Positions 43,259-51,800 of a stretch of 64,000 nt of DNA are shown piece by piece; the first letter of the stretch is position 1, and each line of letters begins with the position of its first letter. This DNA is from JAXHLG01 sp964505305 (lineage in GTDB: Bacteria; Patescibacteriota; Minisyncoccia; Moranbacterales; DUUL01): NCBI GenBank assembly GCA_964505305.1, contig CAZDHE010000001.1:1-64000 (forward strand). The letters run 5' to 3'. The position numbers were made by a program, and so were the translations under genes. The notes beneath the pieces are model-generated. The model ran no database searches. It had not been told where the DNA came from and worked only from the letters and a program-made list of their open reading frames with translations.

Positions 43259-45346
43259 ATGCCAAGGAATTACGCTATTGAAAAAAATAGAAACATTGGG
43301 ATTATAGCCCATATTGATGCCGGTAAAACCACTACTACCGAGCGGATTTTGTTTTACACCGGTATTTCTCATAAAATAGGAGAGGTTCATGAAGGAGAAG
43401 CTGTGATGGATTGGATGGCTCAAGAAAGAGAGCGGGGAATTACCATTACTTCCGCCGCAACCACTTGTTATTGGAAGGATTATCAAATTAATATAATTGA
43501 TACTCCCGGACATGTTGATTTTACTGTTGAGGTGGAGAGATCTTTGAGGGTCTTAGACGGCGGTATTGTGGTTTTTGACGGAAAAGAAGGCGTAGAGCCT
43601 CAGTCTGAAACGGTTTGGAGGCAAGCTGATAAATATAATGTTCCCAGAATTTGTTTTATCAATAAAATCGATAAAGAAGGCGCCGATTTTGAAAGATCAT
43701 TGGATTCTATTCATAAAAGACTTTCTCCCAACGCCGTTGCGGTTCAGTACCCTATTGGCCAAGATGCCGATCATAAAGGAGTTGTAGATTTAATTAAAAT
43801 GAAAGCCGTATACTTTGAAGGTCAGTATGGAGAAAAAATGGAGGAAAAAGAAATCCCGGAAGAATTAAAAGCAACAGCGGAAGAATGGAGGGAAAAATTA
43901 ATTGAAAAGGTCTCCGAGTTAGATGATGAAGTGATGGAAAAGTATCTGGAAGGAGAAGATGTGACAGAAGAAGAAATAAAAAGAGGCTTGAGAAAAGGAG
44001 TTATTTCCGGAGATGTTAACCCCGTTTTTACAGGCACCTCTCTTAAAAACAAAGGAGTGCAGCCTTTATTGGATGCTGTTGTTGATTATTTACCTTCTCC
44101 GATAGATGTTCCTCCCGTGGAGGGAGTGGATATGAACGATGAAGAAAAGAGACTCACCAGAAAATCCTCTGACGATGAGCCTTTCTCCGCCTTGGCCTTT
44201 AAGGTTGCTTCGGATCCTTATGTTGGGCAACTGGTTTTTTTCAGGGTTTATTCCGGTTCTCTTAAAGCCGGCTCCTACGTTCTCAATTCTACTAAGAACA
44301 AAAAGGAGAGAGTAGGTAGAATTTTGAGAATGCACTCCAATCATCGGGAAGAAATGGAAGATATTTATGCCGGGGGAATCGGGGCGCTGGTAGGACTTAA
44401 GAACACTTCTACCGGAGACACTTTAAGTGATGAAAAGAACCCGATTATTTTAGAGACTATTAAATTTCCCGAACCCGTTATTTCTATTTCCATTGAACCA
44501 AAGACTAAAGCCGATCAAGAAAAAATGGCGACCGCCTTGAAAAAATTGGCTGATGAAGATCCCACTTTTACGGTGAGGACGGATGAGGAGACCGCGCAGA
44601 CTATTATTTCCGGTATGGGAGAGCTTCATTTGGATATTATTGTAGATAGACTAAAAAGAGAATTCAAGGTGGAGGCCAATGTAGGAAAGCCTCAAGTGGC
44701 TTACAGGGAGACTGTCAAGAAGTCAGTAGAGGCGGAAGGAAAATACATTAAGCAATCCGGAGGTAGAGGGCAATATGGCCATTGCTGGATTAAATTGGAG
44801 CCAATGGAAGAAGGGGCCGGATTTGAATTTGTTAATGAGATTAAAGGCGGAGTCATTCCGGCTGAGTACATACCCGCCATAGAAAAGGGCATCAAAGAAG
44901 CCACCGAGAGAGGCATAGAGGCTGGATATCCCATGGTTGACATTAAAGCTACTGTTTACGATGGTTCATATCATGAAGTGGATTCTTCCGAAGCTGCTTT
45001 CAAAATAGCCGGGTCTTTTGCTTTTCAAGAAGCGGCCAAGAACGCCAATCCTATATTGCTGGAGCCGATTATGGATGTGGAAGTAATTACCCCGGAGGAG
45101 TTTATGGGGGATGTAGTGGGAGACCTTAATTCCAAGAGAGGGCAAATTGAAGAAATGGAAGATAGAGGTGAAGGCCAAACCAAGACAAAATTGATTCATG
45201 CCAAGGTGCCGCTGGCTTCCTTGTTTGGCTATTCTACTCAATTGAGATCTATGACTCAGGGTAGGGCTAATTATTCTATGGAATTTAATAATTACGCTGA
45301 AGTTCCAGCTAGTGTGGCTGAAAAGATTAAAAACGGGGAAGCGTAA
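43259..45346 (+). CDS. fusA: elongation factor G
   Basis: A 695-residue translocase GTPase. G1 is IAHIDAGKTTTTERILFYTG (about 17-36), G2/switch ERERGITITSAATT, G3 IIDTPGHVDFTVEVERS and G4 FINKIDKEGADF. Domain IV has QSGGRGQYGHCWI and the domain V end has YSMEFNNYAEVP. Normal length. It sits between rpsG and tuf. Confidence 0.98.
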   Translation: MPRNYAIEKNRNIGIIAHIDAGKTTTTERILFYTGISHKIGEVHEGEAVMDWMAQERERGITITSAATTCYWKDYQINIIDTPGHVDFTVEVERSLRVLDGGIVVFDGKEGVEPQSETVWRQADKYNVPRICFINKIDKEGADFERSLDSIHKRLSPNAVAVQYPIGQDADHKGVVDLIKMKAVYFEGQYGEKMEEKEIPEELKATAEEWREKLIEKVSELDDEVMEKYLEGEDVTEEEIKRGLRKGVISGDVNPVFTGTSLKNKGVQPLLDAVVDYLPSPIDVPPVEGVDMNDEEKRLTRKSSDDEPFSALAFKVASDPYVGQLVFFRVYSGSLKAGSYVLNSTKNKKERVGRILRMHSNHREEMEDIYAGGIGALVGLKNTSTGDTLSDEKNPIILETIKFPEPVISISIEPKTKADQEKMATALKKLADEDPTFTVRTDEETAQTIISGMGELHLDIIVDRLKREFKVEANVGKPQVAYRETVKKSVEAEGKYIKQSGGRGQYGHCWIKLEPMEEGAGFEFVNEIKGGVIPAEYIPAIEKGIKEATERGIEAGYPMVDIKATVYDGSYHEVDSSEAAFKIAGSFAFQEAAKNANPILLEPIMDVEVITPEEFMGDVVGDLNSKRGQIEEMEDRGEGQTKTKLIHAKVPLASLFGYSTQLRSMTQGRANYSMEFNNYAEVPASVAEKIKNGEA

Positions 45347-45357
45347 TAATTAAAAGA

Positions 45358-45377
45358 GTTCTTTGATGACAAAGAAC
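45358..45377 (+). promoter_or_regulatory. hairpin just upstream of the tuf promoter
   Basis: GTTCTTTG (45358-45365) and CAAAGAAC (45370-45377) pair perfectly around ATGA, five bases before the tuf -35 box. No T-run follows, so it could be a processing or operator site, or a weak stop for fusA transcripts. Confidence 0.45.
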
Positions 45378-45381
45378 GTAT

Positions 45382-45409
45382 TTGACAAATTATAAAGTTT
45401 TGTTAAAAT
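45382..45409 (+). promoter_or_regulatory. tuf promoter
   Basis: A perfect TTGACA (45382-45387) and TAAAAT (45404-45409), 16-bp spacer, about 85 nt before the tuf start. Confidence 0.75.
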
Positions 45410-45501
45410 TTTGAGGAGTGTTTTATATAATTAATTAACTAAAAAATAACAATCTGTTTTAGCGGGATAGTTTGTTCCGTTAGCACAGATTAAAAAAGAG
45501 T

Positions 45502-46695
45502 ATGAGTGAAAAATTCGAAAGAGGCAAGACTCATATCAACGTAGGAACTATTGGCCACGTTGATCATGGGAAGACAACTCTTACAGCCGCCATTCTGCAT
45601 GGAATGGAATTGGCCGGCAGGGCCGGTTCTCACAAGAGTGTTGCCGAGATTGACAAAGCCCCGGAAGAAAAAGAAAGGGGTATCACTATTGCGACTGCTC
45701 ACGTGGAGTATGAAACTGAAAAAAGGCATTATGCTCACGTAGATTGCCCGGGTCATGCCGATTATATTAAAAACATGATTACCGGAGCGGCTCAGATGGA
45801 TGGTTCTATTTTGGTGGTTTCCGCTACAGATGGACCTATGCCCCAAACCAGAGAACACATTCTTCTGGCCAGGCAAGTGGGAGTGCCTGAAATCGTTGTT
45901 TTCTTGAATAAAGTTGATATGGTGGAGGATCCAGAGTTGGTTGATTTAGTAGAAGAGGAAGTTAGGGAGCTTTTAACCCAGTATGAATTTGATGGCGAGA
46001 ATACTTCTATTATTAGAGGATCTGCCTTGAAAGCTTTGGAAGCTAAAGATCAAAATGACGAAGCGGTTAATCCCGTTTTTGAATTGATGGATGCTTTAGA
46101 CGCTAAGATTCCGGAGCCTCAAAGAGATATTGACAAACCTTTCTTGTTGCCAATTGAAGATATTTTCACTATTGAAGGCAGAGGAACCGTGGTAACCGGA
46201 AGAATTGAGAGAGGCCAAATTAGCTTAAACGAAGAAATTGAAATAGTAGGTCTTCAAGATACTCAAAAGACTACTGTTACCGGTATTGAGATGTTTAATA
46301 AGACACTGGAAAAAGGTGAAGCCGGAGACAATGCCGGTATTCTATTGAGAGGCGTTAAGAAGGAAGACGTTCAAAGAGGACAGGTTTTGGCTAAGCCGGG
46401 AAGCATAACCCCGCACACTGAATTTGAGACTGAAATTTATATTCTAAGCAAAGAAGAAGGCGGAAGACACACTCCTTTCTTCAAAGGATATAAACCGCAA
46501 TTCTATATCCGAACCACTGATGTTACCGGAGAAGTTATTTTACCGGAAGGAACCGAGATGGTTATGCCGGGTGATACTGTAACCTTGAGTGTTAAATTGG
46601 TGGCTCCGGTTGCCATGGAAGATGGAATGAGATTTGCTATTAGAGAAGGAGGCAAAACCGTAGGTGCCGGTGTGGTTACTAAGATTTTGAAATAA
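45502..46695 (+). CDS. tuf: elongation factor Tu
   Basis: A 397-residue GTPase that delivers aminoacyl-tRNA. G1 GTIGHVDHGKTTLTAAI, switch ERGITIATAHVEYE, G3 HVDCPGHADYIKNMITGAAQMDG and G4 FLNKVDMVEDPE are standard. The C-terminal domains contain GRGTVVTGRIERG and GGRHTPFFKGYKPQFYIRTTDVTG. Normal length. It has its own promoter and a strong terminator. Confidence 0.98.
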   Translation: MSEKFERGKTHINVGTIGHVDHGKTTLTAAILHGMELAGRAGSHKSVAEIDKAPEEKERGITIATAHVEYETEKRHYAHVDCPGHADYIKNMITGAAQMDGSILVVSATDGPMPQTREHILLARQVGVPEIVVFLNKVDMVEDPELVDLVEEEVRELLTQYEFDGENTSIIRGSALKALEAKDQNDEAVNPVFELMDALDAKIPEPQRDIDKPFLLPIEDIFTIEGRGTVVTGRIERGQISLNEEIEIVGLQDTQKTTVTGIEMFNKTLEKGEAGDNAGILLRGVKKEDVQRGQVLAKPGSITPHTEFETEIYILSKEEGGRHTPFFKGYKPQFYIRTTDVTGEVILPEGTEMVMPGDTVTLSVKLVAPVAMEDGMRFAIREGGKTVGAGVVTKILK

Positions 46696-46716
46696 TTTTC
46701 ATTTTTTGATTAAAAA

Positions 46717-46749
46717 AACAGCCCTTTTTGCGGGGGCTGTTTTTGTTTT
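46717..46749 (+). terminator. terminator after tuf
   Basis: AACAGCCC (46717-46724) pairs with GGGCTGTT (46734-46741), followed by TTTTGTTTT. Confidence 0.88.
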
Positions 46750-46913
46750 AATAAAGTCGGCTTGACGATATTTGGAAATTTTTTAAATAAGCATTATAAT
46801 TAATTTAAGTTTCGAGATTATTAAATTTTTCCTATACTTTTATTTTTTTGATAGGTTTGAATAATTTTTTGATTTGAGATAATTATAAAAACTTTACTTT
46901 TATTTTTTTAAAA

Positions 46914-47777
46914 ATGCCTGAACTACCGGAAGTGGAAACCATAGTTAAAGATTTAAAATAAAAAATAATCGGTTGCAGAGTGATCGATTTTTGGACGGAT
47001 TGGCCCAAGGCCGTCAAGGACACTCTAAAGGCTTTTAAAAAATCTATCACCGGAAAAGAAATAACAGAAGTTAAGCGTAGAGGCAAAAATATTTTGATTT
47101 TTTTTGAGAATGATTTGGTTGTATTGATACATCTAAAAATGACCGGACATCTCTTATTAAAAAACGGACAAGCCGATAAAGAAGGTTATTTTAACGACAG
47201 AGTGAACCAATTTATTCATCATATTTGGTATTTAAGTTGCAAAAAAAATAATTTTACTCTTGAGTTTTCCGATATGCGTAAGTTTGGAAAAATAAAATTT
47301 TTTTGGAATGGAGGACAGGAAAAAGTTAAAGAAATTTCCTCATTAGGAGAAGAGCCTCTCAGTAGTAGCTTTACTTTGAAAAAATTTAAGAAATTGATAT
47401 CTAAAAGGGGGAAGAGTAATATAAAAATGCTGCTTTTGGATCAAAATTTAATTGCGGGGATCGGTAATATTTATGCTTGTGAAATTCTTTTTGAGGCCGG
47501 AGTTAATCCTCAAAGGAAGGCGGAGAGTTTATCTTTCGAAGAAACTAAAAGAATTCATTTTTTTATTAAAGAAGTCCTCAAAAAGGCTGTAAAGCACCGA
47601 GGAACCTCGGATAGCGATTATAGAGATACATCCGGAGCCCCCGGGGGTTTTCAAAATTATTTAAAGGTGTATAATAGAAAAGGAGAAGAGTGTTTAAATA
47701 AAAATTGCAACTGTAAAATAGAAAAAATTAAGATCGGCCAGAGGGGGACTTATTGGTGTCCGAGTTGTCAAAAGTAG
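46914..47777 (+). pseudogene. fpg: formamidopyrimidine-DNA glycosylase with in-frame stop
   Basis: The gene begins at ATG 46914 with the hallmark MPELPEVETIVKDLK, then meets TAA (46959-46961) at codon 16, and continues in the same frame as KIIGCRVIDFW to 47777. The rest is well kept: IHLKMTGHLLL, the GIGNIYACEILFEAGVNPQRKA block, and a C-terminal zinc finger with CLNKNCNCK and GTYWCPSCQK. Fpg excises 8-oxoguanine using the N-terminal proline, which would be lost if translation began at the internal GTG 46980. It is a pseudogene, a sequencing error, or read through. Intact length would be 287 codons. Confidence 0.88.
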
Positions 47778-47953
47778 TTTTTCCGAATGCTCTTTTTCAG
47801 ATAAAAAATTAGTTTTTTGAGAAACGGAGACGATAAATGCTTCATGCATTGTTTGAAATATTTAGAGCATAAAAGCCATTATTGATATTTTTAAAGAATT
47901 TGAAAAAATATTTTGGAAATTTGTTTATGGTAATTAAATTTTAAAATAAAAAA

Positions 47954-49171
47954 ATGAATACGTATCCTGATTTAGATCAAAAAGAAGAAAAAAAATCTCC
48001 CGAGAATCAAGAGGGGGATAGGCCGGTTAATTTTCAAGAAGAAGAAACAAATGAAAAGAAGAAGTGGTTTATTTTTGCCGGGATTTTAATTTTAATTTTG
48101 GGAACAGCTTGGTGGTTTACCAGGGGAGATGATTCTGAAGACAATAAGTTGATAGAGGTCAACAATGGAGGAGATGTGTCTAAGCAATCACCTCAAAATA
48201 ATGGGGAAGTGAGTCCCATTTCCGGTTTAGCTTGTGAGAATTGGAATCGCCGTCCCATGGCTGTAATGCAACCGGCTGACGAGCAAGCCAGGCCGATGGC
48301 CGGAATTTCCGAAGCAGATATGGTGGTGGAAATGCCGGTTTTAACTACCGGATTTACTCGTTTGATGTCTGTTTATGTTTGCGGAAATCCTCCGGAGGTG
48401 GGTTCTATGAGAAGCGCTCGACCGGATTTTGTTCACTTAGCCAAAGGAATGGATGCCATCTTCACTCATTGGGGAAGAGCAGAGTTGGATTCCTTTGTAA
48501 ATAACCTAAACAGCGGAGTTATTGATAATTTAAATTGCAACAGTGATGCCGGAAAATCAGCCGGGCAGTGTTGTTTTAGAAAAGAAGGAATGAGCAGGGG
48601 GGTAGATAGCGGTTATGCCAAGTTTGACGAGCTCTTAAGCTGCGCGGAGGAATTTGGATATAGGACGGAGAATAGGTTTTCCGGATATCCCCACCAAGAA
48701 GAAACTTCTGAAGATCAGAGGCCGGAAAAAGGCAGTTTAGAGATAGGATATCCCGGTGATTTAAAAGTTTATTATGACTATAAAAAAGAAAACAATCATT
48801 ATGTTCGCTACTGGGGAGGAGAAAAGCAGGTGGATAGAAATAATAATGAAACGATAAACCCCAAAAATGTGGCAGTTTTAATTGCCAAAGATGAAAATAT
48901 GGAAGAAGACCCGCATTACAACAATGTTCAATTGGGTGACCCCTGGTATGACAACGTTAGTTCCGGAGAGGCCTATTTTTACCTCAACGGCCAAGAAATA
49001 AAAGGAGAATGGAGCAAAGATAATTCCAAGGCTGAATCCAAGTTAATGCTTTTAGATGAAAACGGAAGCGAAATCAAATTTGTCCCGGGACAAATTTGGC
49101 TGGAAGTGATTTATCCCAATATGAAATTGGACTGGGATAAGGAAGTGACTGCTATTGAAGATATGGAATAA
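47954..49171 (+). CDS. DUF3048 (YerB-like) membrane-anchored protein
   Basis: A 405-residue protein with a cytosolic acidic N-terminus, one membrane helix (WFIFAGILILILGTAWWF, about 37-54) and a large outside domain of the DUF3048 family. Family features are PMAVMQPADEQARPMAGISEADMVVEMPV, GSMRSARPDFVHLAKGMDAIFTHWG and the C-terminal FVPGQIWLEVIY. Function is unknown; members elsewhere are lipoproteins such as YerB. Here a transmembrane helix replaces the lipobox. holA starts 17 bp downstream, suggesting co-transcription. Confidence 0.85.
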   Translation: MNTYPDLDQKEEKKSPENQEGDRPVNFQEEETNEKKKWFIFAGILILILGTAWWFTRGDDSEDNKLIEVNNGGDVSKQSPQNNGEVSPISGLACENWNRRPMAVMQPADEQARPMAGISEADMVVEMPVLTTGFTRLMSVYVCGNPPEVGSMRSARPDFVHLAKGMDAIFTHWGRAELDSFVNNLNSGVIDNLNCNSDAGKSAGQCCFRKEGMSRGVDSGYAKFDELLSCAEEFGYRTENRFSGYPHQEETSEDQRPEKGSLEIGYPGDLKVYYDYKKENNHYVRYWGGEKQVDRNNNETINPKNVAVLIAKDENMEEDPHYNNVQLGDPWYDNVSSGEAYFYLNGQEIKGEWSKDNSKAESKLMLLDENGSEIKFVPGQIWLEVIYPNMKLDWDKEVTAIEDME

Positions 49172-49188
49172 AAAAATAATCGAAAAAG

Positions 49189-50142
49189 ATGATTTATTTC
49201 TTATTCGGCGAAGAGGGTTTTTCGTTGCAAGAGAGGGTGACGGTGATTAAAAAGAATTTCCTGAAAAAAAATTCCCTCGCCGGAGTGGATGTTTTTGTGG
49301 TTAAGGAGGATGATTTAAGTCAAGTAGGAAAGAGCCTTTCTTTTGGGGGAGGGCTCTTTTCTCAAAAAAAACTTGTTGTTATCAAGAATATTTTTGAAGC
49401 GAATATCTCCGAACAGGATTATTTGTTGAAATTACTGGAAGAGGTGGCTGAAAGAGAAGAGTTGGAAATAATTTTAACCTTTTCCGGAAAGCCGAGAAAA
49501 AACAGCAAACTGTTCAAGTTTTTACAAAAAAAAGCTCAGGTGGAGGAGTTTAAGTTTTTGAGTTTCGCGGAGATTGGAAATTGGATAGACAGAAAAGTTC
49601 AAGAAAAATCAGGCGGTAACTTGAGGATAAATTTAGAAGTGAAGAAAAATTTAGAAGTTAGCTTTGGTAAGGATTTATGGAGGTTAAACGGAGAATTGGA
49701 AAAACTGGTTGCTTTTAAGCAAGAAGGAGAAATAACCAAAGTTGATTGGGAAGCGCTTTGCCAGGAATCAACGGAAGTAAAAATTTTTGATTTTGTGGAT
49801 GCTCTTGGAGTTAGGAACAAAGAGAAAGCGGTTGAAATGCTTTCAAGTTTAATGAAGAACAAAGAAGATGCTTTTTATATTTTTTCAATGATTGTTTATC
49901 AGGTTAGGAATTTAGCCAAAGTTGACTATTGCCGGAGAAAGGGCTGCCAAGATCAAAATTCAATTGCCGGGGAGACAGGACTTCATCCTTTCGTGGTCAA
50001 GAAGACTTTAAGTCAATTAAGAAGTTTCAGATTAACCGAAATTAAGAGGATTTACAATTTTTGCAGCGAACTTGATTTATTTGTTAAGACGGGAAGAATG
50101 GAAATGAAAGATGCTTTAAAAGATTTGGTGGTTAGGATGTAA
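49189..50142 (+). CDS. holA: DNA polymerase III subunit delta
   Basis: A 317-residue HolA, the clamp-loader wrench. The N-terminus MIYFLFGEEGFSLQERV, the strand GGLFSQKKLVVIKNIFE and the lid LEIILTFSGKPRKNSKLFKFL are typical, as is the C-terminal collar ending LDLFVKTGRMEMKDALKDLVVRM. Length is normal. Identity is by fold-level resemblance because the family is poorly conserved. It follows DUF3048 by 17 bp. Confidence 0.85.
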   Translation: MIYFLFGEEGFSLQERVTVIKKNFLKKNSLAGVDVFVVKEDDLSQVGKSLSFGGGLFSQKKLVVIKNIFEANISEQDYLLKLLEEVAEREELEIILTFSGKPRKNSKLFKFLQKKAQVEEFKFLSFAEIGNWIDRKVQEKSGGNLRINLEVKKNLEVSFGKDLWRLNGELEKLVAFKQEGEITKVDWEALCQESTEVKIFDFVDALGVRNKEKAVEMLSSLMKNKEDAFYIFSMIVYQVRNLAKVDYCRRKGCQDQNSIAGETGLHPFVVKKTLSQLRSFRLTEIKRIYNFCSELDLFVKTGRMEMKDALKDLVVRM

Positions 50143-50305
50143 TATTTTCGGATTTGATAAAAAATAATAAAACTCCAATAATCTCGTAAAATTACTTTTC
50201 AATAATGGGACAGTTAAATTAAGAACTAAACATTTAAAGTGTAAATGCTTTTTTAATGGATTGTTTGCCGTTCGGGGGTTTCAAATAGAGTGAAACCAAA
50301 AACAC

Positions 50306-50326
50306 CCGAATATTCTTCGGTTTTTT
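50306..50326 (+). terminator. terminator after holA
   Basis: CCGAA (50306-50310) pairs with TTCGG (50316-50320), followed by six T. The same CCCGAA can instead pair with TTCGGG at 50271-50276 enclosing GGTTTCA/TGAAACC, giving two alternative folds. Confidence 0.6.
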
Positions 50327-50353
50327 GGGTTAGCTTTTAGATTTTTTCGTGTC

Positions 50354-50734
50354 TTAGCTATTTGACTCCTCTTCTTTTTTAGCGGAAGTTTTCTTGAAAG
50401 TTATATTGATTTGAGGTTCGTAAAGGGTGTTGTAATTATCCTTGACTTCTATGCTCTCCCCGTTAATTAAATTGTTCATAGCAATATCGGAGAGCATTTG
50501 TTTGAGTTCTTTTTGTTTTTCTTTCAATTCTTCCAATTGTTCAAATCTTTGACCCAGTTGGTTTTGTACCGTAGTTTCTATTTGTTTTCTTTTTTCCGTT
50601 AACTCCTTGATTTGTTCTTTTATTTCCTCATATTCTTCGGTATTAGTCAAGGCGTCTTTATACTCATCTTTTATGTCTTTTTGCTGCTTTTTAATCTCCT
50701 CTAATTGATCAAAAATTTCTTGAATGTTTTGCAT
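50354..50734 (-). CDS. coiled-coil protein, function unknown
   Basis: A 126-residue protein. Residues 1-90 form a long heptad-like helix rich in Glu, Lys and Gln (EEYEEIKEQIKELTEKRKQI, then FEQLEELKEKQKELKQML), followed by a short beta-like tail (YNTLYEPQINITFKK). No signal peptide and no known family. It has its own promoter on the minus strand with a perfect -10, so it is probably a real gene. A structural or chaperone-like role would be guesswork. Confidence 0.6.
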   Translation of the reverse strand: MQNIQEIFDQLEEIKKQQKDIKDEYKDALTNTEEYEEIKEQIKELTEKRKQIETTVQNQLGQRFEQLEELKEKQKELKQMLSDIAMNNLINGESIEVKDNYNTLYEPQINITFKKTSAKKEEESNS

Positions 50735-50772
50735 TCGATTATTTTAATTTTTATAACATCAAAACAGTTTTT

Positions 50773-50800
50773 ATTATAGCAAGAGAGTAAAAAAATACAA
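50773..50800 (-). promoter_or_regulatory. promoter for the coiled-coil gene
   Basis: On the minus strand TTGTAT (complement of 50795-50800) and a perfect TATAAT (complement of 50773-50778), 16-bp spacer, about 40 bp before the ATG. Confidence 0.65.
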
Positions 50801-50860
50801 GAGTTTATATCCCTGCTTGCTTTAAATAGTTTTCTCGGTTTTGAATCGCAAAGGATTAAG

Positions 50861-50957
50861 AGGGGCTGTTTCCAGGCGCCATTTCTATTGCAATTCCGCC
50901 TTTTTTGCTAAATTACCCAAATTTTTTTTGCCTTAGCTGAGGCTATTCTGAACACTC
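50861..50957 (-). repeat. MITE-like element, copy 2 (inverted)
   Basis: AGGGGCTGTTTCC (50861-50873) is identical to 4258-4270. The reverse complement of 50889-50914 matches 4321-4347 with one substitution and one indel. Read on the minus strand, this copy therefore aligns with copy 1 through to its right end. The left end is more diverged. Confidence 0.6.
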
Positions 50958-51056
50958 CGGATTGTTATTCGTTATTTTCAATCTTTATTTAACGATGTTA
51001 TGCGCATATAATCATTATAATTTAATAAGAACGCATTTTCCGGTTGCGGTGGCGGA

Positions 51057-51096
51057 CTGAAGTTCGACTTCTGTATCCACAGAAATTGAACTTCAG
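51057..51096. repeat. CTGAAGTTC hairpin element, copy 2
   Basis: CTGAAGTTCGACTTC is followed 14 bp later by TTGAACTTCAG, so the unit is palindromic overall. It shares the first 14 bases and the layout with 2751-2791. Confidence 0.6.
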
Positions 51097-51303
51097 AGTT
51101 TTTTGCGAAAGACTAATTTAGGCAACATCAATTATTTAATTTTGTGATTGGTAGCTAATAACCAAGAGAAAAAGAAATTCCCCTTAGTGCAACTATTTAC
51201 TTTTATCAAATTTTTGGAAAAGCATAAGGTTGCTTTATCGCATATTGACGAAGTTTCTTTTTTAGTTTAAACTTTTAAGAGTGCCGTTTTTAGTTTGCAA
51301 AAA

Positions 51304-51378
51304 TGCGCATAGCTCAGTTCCCGACAGGAAGAAGGCGGGCAGGGTCCGAGTCATCAACCCCGGTTTGTGTTATGCGTG
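51304..51378 (+). other. tRNA-like 75-mer (pseudo-tRNA or small RNA)
   Basis: GCGCATAGCTCAGTT (51305-51319) is identical to bases of the tRNA-Lys 5' half downstream, after which the sequence departs from any tRNA. TGCGCAT (51304-51310) pairs over seven positions with ATGCGTG (51372-51378), giving a tRNA-sized unit with an acceptor-like stem (two G-U). Inside are CCCG/CGGG and GGGT/ACCC hairpins in place of the anticodon and T arms. No T-loop or anticodon can be assigned. Confidence 0.5.
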
Positions 51379-51401
51379 AAGTAAATTGAAAGTGAAATCA
51401 A

Positions 51402-51474
51402 GCGCGCATAGCTCAGTTGGTAGAGCAGCGGCCTCTTAAGCCGACGGTCGGGGGTTCAAATCCCTCTGCGCGTA
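51402..51474 (+). tRNA. tRNA-Lys(CTT)
   Basis: A 73-nt cloverleaf with acceptor GCGCGCA/TGCGCGT (one G-U), D-arm GCTC/GAGC, anticodon loop CTCTTAA giving CTT, T-arm GGGGG-TTCAAAT-CCCTC and discriminator A. The first anticodon-stem pair is G-A. CCA is not encoded (CCC follows). Confidence 0.93.
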
Positions 51475-51664
51475 CCCAATAGCTTGAAGGGTGAAAGTTT
51501 ATAAAGTTTGAAAGTTTTAAATCAGGTAGAGTTAGATGTTAAAATCAAGGAGTAATTTTGCTCAAATCAAAAATTGGCATTTTTACGAGTTTTGATTATT
51601 GATAGACAAAAAAAGGGACGGAATAATTTTATTTTAGCTTTTTAGTTGTTCATTGGTTATTAAT

Positions 51665-51689
51665 ATGCCCCCGTAGCTTAATTGGATAG
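51665..51689 (+). pseudogene. 5' half of a degraded tRNA-Arg copy
   Basis: Twenty-two of 25 bases match the leader and 5' half of the intact tRNA-Arg (51709-51733). It stops at the end of the D-arm region, where the left inverted-repeat arm starts. Confidence 0.75.
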
Positions 51690-51708
51690 CCCCGCCCCTA
51701 TTTTGTAC
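51690..51708. repeat. left arm of a 19-bp inverted repeat
   Basis: CCCCGCCCCTATTTTGTAC is the exact reverse complement of 51782-51800. It ends two bases before the tRNA-Arg. Confidence 0.9.
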
Positions 51709-51710
51709 AT

Positions 51711-51784
51711 GCGCCCGTAGCTCAATCGGATAGAGCGCCTGGCTTCGGACCAGGAGGTTGTGGGTTCGAGTCCTACCGGGCGTA
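51711..51784 (+). tRNA. tRNA-Arg(TCG)
   Basis: A 74-nt cloverleaf: acceptor GCGCCCG/CGGGCGT (one G-U), D-arm GCTC/GAGC, anticodon stem CCTGG/CCAGG with loop CTTCGGA giving TCG, T-arm GTGGG-TTCGAGT-CCTAC and discriminator A. No CCA is encoded. Its last three bases overlap the right inverted-repeat arm, so the precursor could form a long extension of the acceptor stem. Confidence 0.96.
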
Positions 51785-51800
51785 CAAAATAGGGGCGGGG
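51782..51800. repeat. right arm of a 19-bp inverted repeat
   Basis: GTACAAAATAGGGGCGGGG pairs 19 of 19 with 51690-51708. It begins within the last bases of tRNA-Arg and ends where the 3' half-copy starts. Confidence 0.9.

Noticed and set aside
46959..46961. Reassigned TAA codon in fpg
   Set aside because: TAA ends many intact genes here (for example cysS and tuf), so codon reassignment does not fit.
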